Assembly (NCBI GenBank): GCA_903911225.1
Contig: CAIWCT010000453.1
Location: 1 to 55,449, forward strand
Direction of reading: 5' to 3'
DNA: 55,449 nt
Source of the DNA: an uncultured delta proteobacterium
Lineage (GTDB): Bacteria > Desulfobacterota > WTBG01 > CAIYCZ01 > CAIRTM01
In this document: positions 33,711-42,013 of the stretch, piece by piece
How positions within the stretch are numbered: the first letter of the stretch is position 1
How the letters are laid out: every line of letters starts with the position of its first letter
Notes under the pieces: generated by a model
What the model was told of the DNA's origin: nothing
Database searches by the model: none
Seen by the model: the letters and a program-made list of their open reading frames with translations, nothing else
Translations under genes and position numbers: made by a program

Positions 33711-34477
33711 AGCCGGCAGTAAGCCTGTCTGCAGCGCTAGAGCTTGATCGCAACGCGCCGCTCGTTATCAGTATTGTCGGCGGCGGTGGAAAAACAACGG
33801 CCATGTTCATGCTTGCCCGGGAAATCAAAGCGCTCGGCAAAAAAGTTCTAGTCACCACGACAACCAATATCGGCGTTCCTGAACCGGGGCAATGTGATAT
33901 TTTTATGCTGGAAGGTTGCACCGATCCGGGGCAGCTTGCCGCCATACCTGCTGCAACCATCACCTGCCTTGGAGGCGGGCTTATCGAAGGAGAAATTTGC
34001 AAGGTCAAAAGCGTTGATCCGGCCTTTATCGACGAACTTTATGCGCAAAACCTTTTTGATTGCATTCTTGTTGAAGCAGACGGCGCCAAGCGCAAGCCCA
34101 TAAAAGCTCCGGCCGACTATGAGCCCGTCATTCCGACATCAACCACCCTGGTCATTGGCGTTATAGGTTTAGATTCTCTCGGGAAAGAAGTTTCTGAGGA
34201 AAACATTCACCGCTGCGCGCTTTTTTGTGCTTGCACCGGCAACAAGCCCGGTGAGCTTATCGACAGGGCAAGTATCATACAACTTATTCTTGCGGAAAAA
34301 GGTCTTTTTAAAGGCGCGCCTGCAGCAAGCCGGAAGGTGGTGCTGCTCAATAAAGCCGATACTGCAGAATTGAGGCTACATGCCGAGCAGATCGCACAGG
34401 AAATCCTTAGTTTGGCTGCGCCAGTGCATGGCTGTATTGTCGCATCATTACTGCAGGGCAACTATAAGATATTGTAG
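33707..34477 (+). CDS. yqeC: YqeC-family selenium-dependent hydroxylase accessory ATPase
   Basis: The 256-residue protein has a P-loop VGGGGKTT (24-31), VTTTTNIGVPE, CLGGGLIEG and ILVEADGAKRKPIKAP, as in YqeC. The family is one of the markers of selenium-dependent molybdenum hydroxylases; its reaction is not established. It overlaps xdhC by four bases. The TAG stop sits inside the left arm of a 25-bp inverted repeat element. Confidence 0.88.
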   Translation: MKPAVSLSAALELDRNAPLVISIVGGGGKTTAMFMLAREIKALGKKVLVTTTTNIGVPEPGQCDIFMLEGCTDPGQLAAIPAATITCLGGGLIEGEICKVKSVDPAFIDELYAQNLFDCILVEADGAKRKPIKAPADYEPVIPTSTTLVIGVIGLDSLGKEVSEENIHRCALFCACTGNKPGELIDRASIIQLILAEKGLFKGAPAASRKVVLLNKADTAELRLHAEQIAQEILSLAAPVHGCIVASLLQGNYKIL

Positions 34478-34655
34478 TGGCAGGTTTCAAACCCAATATA
34501 TGTGAATTTAGTTCAGTATATTGCTTCCTCGCCCCCGCGAGGGGGAGAGGACTGAGGTGAGGGGGAATTTTATATCACCCCTCATCCCGACCTTCTCCCG
34601 CAAGGGGAGAAGGAGTTCTTAACTCACAATTATTGGGTTTGAAATCTGCCTCTAC
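34474..34655. mobile_element. MITE-like / REP-like element between yqeC and mocA
   Basis: Two 25-base arms (34474-34498 and 34631-34655) are inverted repeats with GGCAGRTTTCAAACCCAATA and only two or three mismatches. Inside are two large hairpins (CCTCGCCCCCGCGAGGGGGA and CTTCTCCCGCAAGGGGAGAAG) arranged head to head. There is no open frame for a transposase, so it is non-autonomous. The yqeC stop codon lies in the left arm. Confidence 0.7.
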
Positions 34656-34678
34656 TCAGATTGAATTGAACTTAAAGC

Positions 34679-34707
34679 TCTGTCATTTCGACCGCAGGGA
34701 GAAAGCC
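34679..34707 (+). repeat. Dispersed short repeat fragment before mocA
   Basis: TGTCATTTCGACCGCAGGGA and the following GAAAGC match a widespread bacterial intergenic repeat type (TGTCATTTCGACCG... family, recalled from general knowledge). It sits eight bases before the mocA ATG. Confidence 0.35.
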
Positions 34708-34715
34708 TAACAGGT

Positions 34716-35291
34716 ATGATTACCGGCATCATTCTGGCATCAGGCCTTTCCCGACGCATGGGCAGCGATAAGCTGTTGCTGCCGGTGGCCGGAATGCCGC
34801 TCGTGGAGTGCGTCATGCAGGCAGCCGATGCCTCGCAGCTTGATGACATTATCCTTGCTTATCAGAATCTAGCCGTGTGCGAACTCGCCGGGAAATATCG
34901 CATCAGGACAGTCCACAATCCCGATGCTGCACAGGGGCAAAGCGCTTCAGTAAAAGCAGGGGTTCAAGCAGCAGCGGCGGATACCCAGGCTTATATGTTT
35001 TTGACGGGCGATCAACCCCGGATTGATGCCGCGGCAATTAATTTACTTATTAATGCCTGGCGCACCCATAAGGAAAATATTATTATTCCGGTCTTCGGCG
35101 GCAGGCGCGGCAGCCCGGTTGTTTTCCCCGCTCTGCTTCGGGACAAGCTGCTTGATCTTGAAGGCGACACAGGCGGTCGGGCCGTCATCGAGCAATTTCC
35201 CGGCATGGTCTTCACTATAGATATGCCGTCGACCGATACCGGTCTTGATATTGACACCCCTGAAGACTATGAAGCCATGGCGAAGTCCTGA
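34716..35291 (+). CDS. mocA: MocA-type molybdenum cofactor cytidylyltransferase
   Basis: The 191-residue nucleotidyltransferase has the N-terminal signature LASGLSRRMGSDKLLLP (7-23), QGQSASVKAGVQA, FLTGDQPRID and the C-terminal DIDTPEDYEAM. MocA joins CMP to molybdopterin to make the cytosine dinucleotide cofactor used by xanthine-dehydrogenase-family enzymes. The ribosome site is weak (ACAGGT). It is the last gene of the maturation run; a terminator follows. Confidence 0.9.
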   Translation: MITGIILASGLSRRMGSDKLLLPVAGMPLVECVMQAADASQLDDIILAYQNLAVCELAGKYRIRTVHNPDAAQGQSASVKAGVQAAAADTQAYMFLTGDQPRIDAAAINLLINAWRTHKENIIIPVFGGRRGSPVVFPALLRDKLLDLEGDTGGRAVIEQFPGMVFTIDMPSTDTGLDIDTPEDYEAMAKS

Positions 35292-35298
35292 ACTGATG

Positions 35299-35328
35299 AC
35301 AGCGGCTCAAATGAGCCGCTGTTTTTTT
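35299..35328 (+). terminator. Intrinsic terminator after mocA
   Basis: ACAGCGGCTCA (35299-35309) and TGAGCCGCTGT (35312-35322) form a stem with a very short loop, followed by seven T residues. Confidence 0.88.
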
Positions 35329-35473
35329 ATGAATACCATCATAGCTGCAGTGAGGTCGGTTGACAGGAGCGTCTCTTGGTGTTAGTAGTCAACAACGAAC
35401 CGCATGGCGGGTGGCTTGGATGCCCCTACAAGGGGAAGACAAGGGCATATAGTGCCAGGTTCGCTTCTGCCTT

Positions 35474-35495
35474 CACCGCCAAAGGCGGTGTTTTT
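35474..35495 (+). terminator. Terminator-like hairpin in the leader of the second regulator
   Basis: CACCGCC, AAA loop, GGCGGTG then TTTTT, 50 bases before the regulator ATG. It may attenuate the regulator mRNA or end an upstream transcript. Confidence 0.6.
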
Positions 35496-35544
35496 AGGCA
35501 GACAACAAAAAAATTTTAGCGATCCCGTTCGAAAACAAAACGCA

Positions 35545-36966
35545 ATGAAAAAAGAAAAACCAGATTTCATTTCAAAAAAAGAGGCTGCCATACTCGATGA
35601 CCTTGATATCGGCATGGTGGCTGTTAATCACGACGGGCGGATTACCTTCTTGAATCGCGCTATGGAAACAATTCTTGGTCTGCCCGACGAGGATATTCAT
35701 GGCAGAGCGTGTTGCGAGGTCTTCGGCGATTCGATCTGCGACGGTGCCTGCTTGCTGCGGCAGACGATGAAAACCGGCAAATCCGTCATGAACAAGACTC
35801 TGAATGCAACAACTGCCGCAGGGGTGCGAATGCTTGTGAGTATCACGACAGCCCTGATGCGCAGCAGAAATGGGGCGGTTACGGGCTGCTATGCCACCAT
35901 TCGGGATTTAAGCATGGTCGGCGAAATGTACAGCATGCCCATGCAGTTTTTAGCTCTGGCCGAAAACATTCCCGACGCCGGGGCCATCGAAAAAATCCGC
36001 TGGGAAGCGGACCTCAAGTTCAATTTCCACGGCATCATAAGCCAAAGCAATGCAATGCGCCATATTTTTACCCTGCTGCCAAGGATCGCTGAAAGCGACA
36101 GCACGATACTGATCGAAGGTCCCAGCGGCTCGGGCAAAGAGTTGATCGCGCAGACTATTCACCGGTTGAGCCACCGGAAGCACAAGCCCATGATCACGGT
36201 CAACAGCGGCGCCCTGCCCGATACGCTGCTCGAGTCGGAGCTGTTCGGCTACAAAGCCGGCGCGTTTACCGATGCAAAAAAAGACAAGCTCGGCCGCATC
36301 GCTTTGGCCGAGGGCGGCACACTGTTTCTTGATGAAATCGGGGATATCTCCCCTGCTCTGCAGGTGAAGCTTCTCAGGTTTCTTCAGAACCGGGACTATG
36401 AGCCGCTCGGATCAACCGACCAGCTGCGGGCCGATGTACGTATCCTTGCCGCCACGCACCGCAATCTTAGCCAGCTGGTCAAGCAGGGAAAATTCCGGGA
36501 AGACCTGTATTACCGAATTAATGTTTATGCCGCAGCAGTGCCGCCCCTTGAGCAGCGCAAAGAAGATATTCCGTTGCTGGTTCGGCACTTTATCGACCAC
36601 TACAACCGGCTTCAGAAACGTGACATAAAGGGAATTGCTTCAGATGCGCTTAACCTGCTGCTTAGCTATGATTTTCCCGGCAATATACGGGAGCTGCAAA
36701 ATATTATCGAACGGGCCTTTATTCTCTGCGCCGGGCCCAATATCACTGCTGCTGATCTGCCCGAGGCCATCACGCGCGGAACTTCCGTGCAGGTTGTCCG
36801 CAATGACCGCACGCTTGCCGGCATGGAGGAAAAACGAATCCACGAAGCCCTGCGCCGCCACAGCGGCAATGCGGCAGCCGCCGCAGACGAGCTCGGCATT
36901 CATAAAACCACCCTCTGGCGCCGCATGAAGGCGCTGGGTATTTCTGCACAAAAAAATAACAGATAG
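35545..36966 (+). CDS. Sigma-54-dependent enhancer-binding regulator with a cysteine-bearing PAS domain (second copy)
   Basis: The 473-residue activator has a PAS domain (about 14-125), AAA+ domain (Walker A GPSGSGKE, loop GAFTDA, GGTLFLDEIGD) and a Fis-type HTH ending KTTLWRRMKALGI. The PAS cysteines Cys56, Cys65 and Cys69 have the same C-x8-C-x3-C spacing as the regulator at 10890; an extra Cys57 is adjacent. The recognition helices of the two proteins are almost the same, and their nearby DNA half-sites agree. The ATG at 35545 begins MKKEKPDFISK; longer forms would cross the hairpin at 35474. It probably controls the uptake genes from 37318 onward. Confidence 0.9.
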   Translation: MKKEKPDFISKKEAAILDDLDIGMVAVNHDGRITFLNRAMETILGLPDEDIHGRACCEVFGDSICDGACLLRQTMKTGKSVMNKTLNATTAAGVRMLVSITTALMRSRNGAVTGCYATIRDLSMVGEMYSMPMQFLALAENIPDAGAIEKIRWEADLKFNFHGIISQSNAMRHIFTLLPRIAESDSTILIEGPSGSGKELIAQTIHRLSHRKHKPMITVNSGALPDTLLESELFGYKAGAFTDAKKDKLGRIALAEGGTLFLDEIGDISPALQVKLLRFLQNRDYEPLGSTDQLRADVRILAATHRNLSQLVKQGKFREDLYYRINVYAAAVPPLEQRKEDIPLLVRHFIDHYNRLQKRDIKGIASDALNLLLSYDFPGNIRELQNIIERAFILCAGPNITAADLPEAITRGTSVQVVRNDRTLAGMEEKRIHEALRRHSGNAAAAADELGIHKTTLWRRMKALGISAQKNNR

Positions 36967-36968
36967 AA

Positions 36969-37017
36969 AATTGCATTTTGCAATACCGTGAGGCTGTTTC
37001 TGTTGCGAAATGCAATT
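36969..37017. promoter_or_regulatory. Enhancer repeats beside the second sigma-54 regulator
   Basis: AATTGCATTTTGCAA (36969-36983) and TTGCGAAATGCAATT (37003-37017) are inverted repeats with one mismatch, three bases after the regulator stop codon. They share the TTGCA/TGCAA half-sites with 12260-12306 and lie about 115-160 bases before the predicted sigma-54 start. Confidence 0.72.
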
Positions 37018-37104
37018 TAACCGCACGCTGCCCCCTGCCTGCTCAACCACAATAACAGTCCGGTTTTTCATCACTAAAACACAAGCCCGCACGTTTTTTT
37101 CTTT

Positions 37105-37120
37105 TGGCACATGGCTTGCT
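37105..37120 (+). promoter_or_regulatory. Consensus sigma-54 (-24/-12) promoter of the uptake locus
   Basis: TGGCACATGGCTTGCT matches TGGCAC-N5-TTGCW, with GG (37106-37107) and GC (37118-37119) ten bases apart. The start should lie near 37131, leaving a 187-base leader before the gene at 37318. Confidence 0.82.
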
Positions 37121-37167
37121 ATATCAATTAGACAGGTTAGTGCTCATAAACCTCCTTTTTATACAGG

Positions 37168-37215
37168 CCTTTCATCTCCTTATCTTGGCAGGGGTAAGGA
37201 GATGAAAGGTTTTTT
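37168..37215 (+). terminator. Strong leader hairpin with U-tract (attenuator candidate)
   Basis: CCTTTCATCTCCTTA (37168-37182) and TAAGGAGATGAAAGG (37195-37209) are perfectly complementary over 15 bp, with a 12-base loop, followed by TTTTTT (37210-37215). It lies inside the leader expected from the sigma-54 promoter, so it may attenuate the uptake operon; ending the regulator transcript is the other reading. Confidence 0.8.
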
Positions 37216-37317
37216 ACAATTACGGAGCCGGCAGTTGAGCGCTTGCGCACTATTCAATTAACGAAAATTTGACGGTGGTTAAATTCTTTGTATCGGGACA
37301 ACACAGAAAGGGCGGCG

Positions 37318-37809
37318 ATGAAACAACAATACAAAAAATCAAAACTTCTGCTTCTGATCATTCTGGTTTGCAGCGCTTTTACCTGCGGGCGGGCGCAGGC
37401 GGAAATCTCCACAGACCATATTTTTCTGCTCTCACCCAACCATGAGGATGCCACCTATGACTATTACAGCTACACCCCGGCAGGGTCGGTGAAGGATGTA
37501 ACGTATTTTCTTGTGCTGTTCGGAGGCCTGCAGACAACGATCGAAACCCTGTCAGTCAAACTCAGCTCCTCGCCCGTGTTCCATTCCTTTACAGGATCCG
37601 TGACCTACAGCCTTTTCGCCGTTGGCTACCCTAATATTTATTGCGCCAAAACAGTGACCGCCACGAATGCGACCGTCGCCTCCAACTATATCAAGGCTGA
37701 TTTTTTGGTAAATTCCCAATACGGCATCGCCCTCATAGGGGCTGCCCTGCTTGGGAGGCATGATGTGTCCCCCGATGTGAAGATGTCGCTCAAAGTATCC
37801 GTCCAATAA
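37318..37809 (+). CDS. Secreted protein of unknown function
   Basis: The 163-residue protein has a signal peptide (MKQQYKKSKLLLLIILVCSA, cleavage near AQAE) and a beta-rich, Ser/Thr/Tyr-rich mature part with a C-terminal LIGAALLGRHDVSPDVKMSL. No known domain is recognised. It is the first gene after the sigma-54 promoter and leader hairpin and precedes the TonB receptor, so a periplasmic or surface accessory for uptake is possible. AAAGGGCGGCG precedes the ATG at 37318. Confidence 0.65.
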   Translation: MKQQYKKSKLLLLIILVCSAFTCGRAQAEISTDHIFLLSPNHEDATYDYYSYTPAGSVKDVTYFLVLFGGLQTTIETLSVKLSSSPVFHSFTGSVTYSLFAVGYPNIYCAKTVTATNATVASNYIKADFLVNSQYGIALIGAALLGRHDVSPDVKMSLKVSVQ

Positions 37810-37839
37810 GCCACGGACAGCTTGGGCAAAAACAGGATC

Positions 37840-39870
37840 ATGCACTTCTACCGGAATTTCGGCGCGCTTATGAAGATTTGTTTAAAAATACCGGCATGGC
37901 TCACAGCCGCGGCAGTCGCCTGCAGTATCGGCGCCGCAGCAGCAGGCGAGACAGCACGTCCCATGGACAATTCTACCGGCCAGGTGTTTACGCTCGGTGA
38001 AGTGGTTGTCGAGGGTGAGCGGGACACGATCAGCAAAGTCACCACGGTGGATACCATAAAAAAGGAAACTATCGATCTGAACACGGCCACCAATGTGGCT
38101 GATGCTCTCAAATCGGTTCCCGGCGTCACGATGGCCATAGGATCAAGAAATGAAAAAATGTTGACGGTCAGGGGGTTCACGGCTCGCTATATACCGGTCT
38201 TTTATGACGGCATACCTGTTTCTATCCCCTATGACGGCTATGTCGATCTGGGCAAGCTTCCCACAGGACCTGTTTCCCAGATAACCCTCAGCAAGGGCAT
38301 AAGCTCCGCGCTCTATGGCTCCAATACCATGGGAGGGGTGCTCAATATCATTTCGCGCAAGCCGGAAAAAAAATTCGAGGCTGATTTTGACACGCAATGG
38401 AGCGAGGGGAGCCGCTGGGACACGAATGTCAATATTGGCTCGCGTCTGGGAAAATTCTATTTTATGGGAACCTATGGCTATACCGATCAGGACGCCTTTG
38501 TATTGTCTGAGCACCACCACAATGACCTGAATCAAAGCGGCCATTACCGGGCAAACTCTTATATTGACAACGAGAATACCTACAATTTCAAATTCGGCTT
38601 TCTGCCGGCTGACGGACAGGAATACGCAGTAGGATTCAACCGCGTGAAAGGTGGCTGGGGCCTGCCGCCGGAAGAAGGCACCATCGCGCCCAAGTACTGG
38701 CGGTTCACCGATTGGGAAAAAAGCACCTACTATTTTATCGGCGATACAAAGCTTGCCGATACGCTGCAGCTCAAGACCCGGCTCTACCGCGATGAAGCTT
38801 ACAATGAGCTCGATTCCTATGATGATGATACTTACACGATTCAGGACTCTCCTTCTTCATTTCACAGCACCTATGACGATCACACCGTCGGCGGCTCCGC
38901 CACGCTCAGCTCGACCTATTTTAACAACAATACCATCGGACTGTCTTTTCATCTCAAGGATGATGTCCACAAGGAGCAGGACGACTATGGGTACAAGTGG
39001 GAGCGCTTTGAAACAAAAACCTATTCCTACGGCCTTGAGGATGACATCAGGCTGACCGACAAACTGTCGCTTGTAGTCGGAGCAAGCTATGACAAGCAAG
39101 TGCCGTGGTATGCCAATGGCGGCCAGCTCAGACGCAATGAGGAGGCTTTCAATCCGCAGGCGGGCGTTAACTATGCCGCGGCTGAGAATACCATTCTTCA
39201 TGCGTCCGTCGGAAAAAAATCGCGCTTCCCGTCGCTCAAGGAGCTGTACTCCAACCTGCTCGGGACCAATATAGCCAACCCGAATCTTAAATCTGAACGC
39301 GCGCTCAACTATGAGGCGGGCATCGAGCAAAGGCTGCCGGGAAATACGACGCTCAAGTTCAATCTTTTTTATAATGATATAAGCGACTATATCGTCAGTC
39401 GCGAGATCAGCTTCAAGGTCAATCAGTATATCAATATCGGCAAAACAAGTTTCAAGGGTTTTGAAATAAACCTGCAATCCGGCTGTCTGCGCGACAATGA
39501 TTTTCAGATCCACTATACCTGGCTGCACGCCGAGGACCGCTCTCCGAACCGAACGAGCAATCATCTTGAATATCAGCCTAAACACAATCTGTATATCAGC
39601 GACCAGTATACGATCAACCGGTATCTGTCGGTTTTCTGCGCACTGACGCTCAACTCCGAGCGTTATTATCAGGATTCCGACGATTATATGAACTGGGACA
39701 AGGTGAGCGGTTTCTGCACCATGGATATGAAGCTGATTGCTAAATTGACAAAATATTTCACGCTGGAAGCCGGGGCGCGCAACCTTTTTGATGAGGACTA
39801 TTCCTATTCTCATGGCTTTCCGCAGGCAGGCCGCACCTTCTTTACCATTGTGAGGGGAAAATTGTGGTAG
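37840..39870 (+). CDS. TonB-dependent outer-membrane receptor
   Basis: This outer-membrane channel has a signal peptide, a TonB-box-like EVVVEGERD, the plug domain (VADALKSVPGVTMAIG, VRGFTARYIPVFYDGIPV, KGISSALYGSNTMGGVLNI) and a beta-barrel ending in aromatic GKLW. About 676 residues, normal for cobalamin, heme and siderophore receptors. The ATG at 37840 follows ACAGGATC; the ATG at 37870 is an alternative that gives a more typical signal peptide (MKICLKIPAWLTAAAVACSI). The cargo is unknown. The sigma-54 control and Mo-enzyme genes nearby suggest a metal complex rather than iron alone (inference). Confidence 0.9.
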   Translation: MHFYRNFGALMKICLKIPAWLTAAAVACSIGAAAAGETARPMDNSTGQVFTLGEVVVEGERDTISKVTTVDTIKKETIDLNTATNVADALKSVPGVTMAIGSRNEKMLTVRGFTARYIPVFYDGIPVSIPYDGYVDLGKLPTGPVSQITLSKGISSALYGSNTMGGVLNIISRKPEKKFEADFDTQWSEGSRWDTNVNIGSRLGKFYFMGTYGYTDQDAFVLSEHHHNDLNQSGHYRANSYIDNENTYNFKFGFLPADGQEYAVGFNRVKGGWGLPPEEGTIAPKYWRFTDWEKSTYYFIGDTKLADTLQLKTRLYRDEAYNELDSYDDDTYTIQDSPSSFHSTYDDHTVGGSATLSSTYFNNNTIGLSFHLKDDVHKEQDDYGYKWERFETKTYSYGLEDDIRLTDKLSLVVGASYDKQVPWYANGGQLRRNEEAFNPQAGVNYAAAENTILHASVGKKSRFPSLKELYSNLLGTNIANPNLKSERALNYEAGIEQRLPGNTTLKFNLFYNDISDYIVSREISFKVNQYINIGKTSFKGFEINLQSGCLRDNDFQIHYTWLHAEDRSPNRTSNHLEYQPKHNLYISDQYTINRYLSVFCALTLNSERYYQDSDDYMNWDKVSGFCTMDMKLIAKLTKYFTLEAGARNLFDEDYSYSHGFPQAGRTFFTIVRGKLW

Positions 39871-39951
39871 GGGCGGCGGACAGGGCATGCGCAGAGAACA
39901 ACCCACTGCGCTCCATGCCGCCTGCCAGCTATTTGTGTTCTTTCTCCCAAA

Positions 39952-39995
39952 CTATATGGGGCTGCCCCGGCCACATGTGACGCGGCCCCATATAG
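39952..39995 (+). terminator. Long inverted repeat after the TonB receptor
   Basis: CTATATGGGGC (39952-39962) and GCCCCATATAG (39985-39995) are perfect inverted repeats. The intervening sequence can extend the hairpin, but no U-tract follows. It may be a weak terminator or a processing site. Confidence 0.4.
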
Positions 39996-40098
39996 ATAAA
40001 ATTCGGATATCTGCGCCGGTTCCGGGCGCTACTGCCCGGCTGTGCCTAACAGAGCCATAACCATTTAATCTATCGAGACAAAAAAAGGAGGATCACGC

Positions 40099-41007
40099 AT
40101 GAAAACAGGACTGAAAAAGATGGCATGGGCCTTAACGCTCAATGTGTTGTGCCTTACACTGCTATGCATGAACACAGGCTGCAAGCTTGCGCTCTGGCAG
40201 GGCGATCAGCAGGTCATAGTAACATTCAACGACAATACGACAGCTACGGTTAAACTAAAAGGCATGCTCACCACCGCCTATGATAATGTAACCGCCATCA
40301 AAATTTCCGCTATCGTCAAAAAGGCCCGGCTCGCCAGCACTTCCAAGCTCGAAAATGCGTATTTCAACTTTATAAACAGCGACGGCATCAATCTGGAAGA
40401 CGGTTTGACATCGGGCAAAAGCCTGCCCACCTGGGATGATATCCAAAATGGCTATATCTATGATAACGGCACCAATGGCGGGCTGTGCATCAAATGGGCC
40501 CCCGGCACCGCGCCCGGCGATGACAACGGCACTGCCTACAGCGTGAGCCTGATGGATAACGGCACGATCGCCATCCAGGAGAACAATGTCGCTCCCCCCA
40601 CCGACCCCTGGCAGGGCGCCGAGCAGGTTCAGGTGACCTTCGGCACCAAAACGGCTACCGTCAAGCTGAGCGATATCAATATCAGCACCTATCAAGGCAT
40701 TGATGGGGTACGGTTGTCCGATATCGTTAAGAAGGCAAATCTCGCAGCTGCCGCTAATGTTAAAAATTATTATTTTAATTTTATCGCAAGCGACGGCTTT
40801 GACATGTCGAAAAAGGCGATATCAAACCAAATGAGCCTGCCCACCTGGAGCGACATGCAAAAAGGCTATCTCTATGATTCAGGCTCAAGCAGCGGGCTGA
40901 CCATAAAGTGGGAAACGGGAACGCCGCCCGGCGATTTCGGGAGATTTTACAATTGCAAGCTCATGGATGGCGGCATCATTCAAATACTGGAGGATAATGT
41001 GCTGTAA
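40099..41007 (+). CDS. Lipoprotein-like protein with two tandem copies of one domain
   Basis: The 302-residue protein has a signal sequence ending near MNTGC, a possible (not ideal) lipobox. Two copies of a domain of about 130 residues follow (33-162 and 168-302). They share DPWQGxxQVxVTF, ISDIVKKAxLA, YFNFIxSDG, SLPTWxDxQxGYxYD, GLxIKWExGTxPGD and a MDxGxIxIxEDNV ending. The TVKL-S-D-I-V and FNFI-SDG segments recall the core of secreted molybdopterin-like or sulfite-oxidase-fold binding domains, but no cofactor cysteine is visible. A surface binding protein for the uptake system is a fair guess. AAAGGAGGATCACGC precedes the ATG. Confidence 0.72.
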   Translation: MKTGLKKMAWALTLNVLCLTLLCMNTGCKLALWQGDQQVIVTFNDNTTATVKLKGMLTTAYDNVTAIKISAIVKKARLASTSKLENAYFNFINSDGINLEDGLTSGKSLPTWDDIQNGYIYDNGTNGGLCIKWAPGTAPGDDNGTAYSVSLMDNGTIAIQENNVAPPTDPWQGAEQVQVTFGTKTATVKLSDINISTYQGIDGVRLSDIVKKANLAAAANVKNYYFNFIASDGFDMSKKAISNQMSLPTWSDMQKGYLYDSGSSSGLTIKWETGTPPGDFGRFYNCKLMDGGIIQILEDNVL

Positions 41008-41061
41008 GAGCACGGCAGAACAGAGAAAATTCATAACAGCAGGTGTCATCGCTGCTGCGTT

Positions 41062-41088
41062 GAAGCCGGAGTGGCAAACTCCGGCTTC
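41062..41088. repeat. Perfect hairpin between the lipoprotein and tonB genes
   Basis: GAAGCCGGAGT and ACTCCGGCTTC pair over 11 bp around a GGCAA loop. No U-tract follows, so RNA processing or partial termination is as likely as a terminator. Confidence 0.5.
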
Positions 41089-41109
41089 GGCATGTTTCAG
41101 GAAGACAAC

Positions 41110-41985
41110 ATGAGCATGAGTGCACGGGCGGAAAAAACCATGGCAATGCTGATGCGTGCAATAGAGTTTGACTGTGAGAGCAGCGACGGGTTGTCGGTCG
41201 AACTGAACGCACCGCTCAGACGGGCGGCTTTTCATGTCCGGCGGCAGCATGGCATGCCACGGGCGGTCGCGCTGTCGCTGTTTGTACATGCCAGTATCGG
41301 TGTGGCGCTTTTTTTTCAGCTTGTGCCGCAGCAGTTTATGCGCATGCAGGGAAGCGGAAATGAGCAAAAATTATTGGAGGTTTTTTTGATCGCCGAGCCG
41401 GCCGGGGCATCAGGCGGCGCACCACGACTGGTGCAGGCAATTGCAGCCGCACCGGCTGCTGCGCCCGAACCGGTCGTCAAAGCGGAGCACAAGCCTGAGC
41501 CAATAAAAAAAACGCTCGCAGAATACAGCATGCACCGGAAAACAAAAGCCTTACCTCCTGAGGTACCTGTGCAGGCAGAAGAAGCCCCGGTAGGTAAAGC
41601 CGATGCTACGGCAGAGAGCCCGCAGCCCGGACAAGCCACGGGGTCACAGGATTCAGGCAACCAGACGGGAGCGGGTTCCGGGAGCGGGGCTCCCTATGAC
41701 ACAAGCTTCGGCCAGGCGGATGCGCCCCGGTTTTTAAACTATGTGCAGCCCAAATATCCGCTTGCAGCACGGCAGCAGGGACGAGAAGGAACCGTTGTTC
41801 TGCGGCTCACTATTGATGAACGCGGCAATCTGGTTCAGGTTGAGGTTGTTGCAAGCCCCTCCGACGGCTTTGCCCAATCAGCTGTCGAGGCGGTCAAGCT
41901 CTCAACATTTGCTCCGGCCCTGCGGGGCGGCAAAGCGGTTTCATCACGGGCCGTGCTACCCATGCGGTTTGCGTTGCGGCATTAA
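41110..41985 (+). CDS. TonB energy-transducing protein
   Basis: The 291-residue protein has a long cytoplasmic start, one membrane helix near residues 58-77 (VALSLFVHASIGVALFF), a Pro/Ala/Lys/Glu-rich periplasmic spacer and a C-terminal TonB domain (PKYPLAARQQGREGTVVLRL, VEVVASPSDGFAQSAVEAVK). It links inner-membrane energy to the TonB receptor; no ExbBD genes are in the window. GGAAGACAAC precedes the ATG at 41110. The N-terminal 55 residues before the helix are unusually long. Confidence 0.88.
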   Translation: MSMSARAEKTMAMLMRAIEFDCESSDGLSVELNAPLRRAAFHVRRQHGMPRAVALSLFVHASIGVALFFQLVPQQFMRMQGSGNEQKLLEVFLIAEPAGASGGAPRLVQAIAAAPAAAPEPVVKAEHKPEPIKKTLAEYSMHRKTKALPPEVPVQAEEAPVGKADATAESPQPGQATGSQDSGNQTGAGSGSGAPYDTSFGQADAPRFLNYVQPKYPLAARQQGREGTVVLRLTIDERGNLVQVEVVASPSDGFAQSAVEAVKLSTFAPALRGGKAVSSRAVLPMRFALRH

Positions 41986-42013
41986 TGCCGCCCTCATCGG
42001 CGTGATACCGGGG

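Noticed and set aside
37168..37215. A riboswitch aptamer in the uptake leader
   Set aside because: Only one long stem is visible and there is little room for an aptamer before it; reported as an attenuator candidate.
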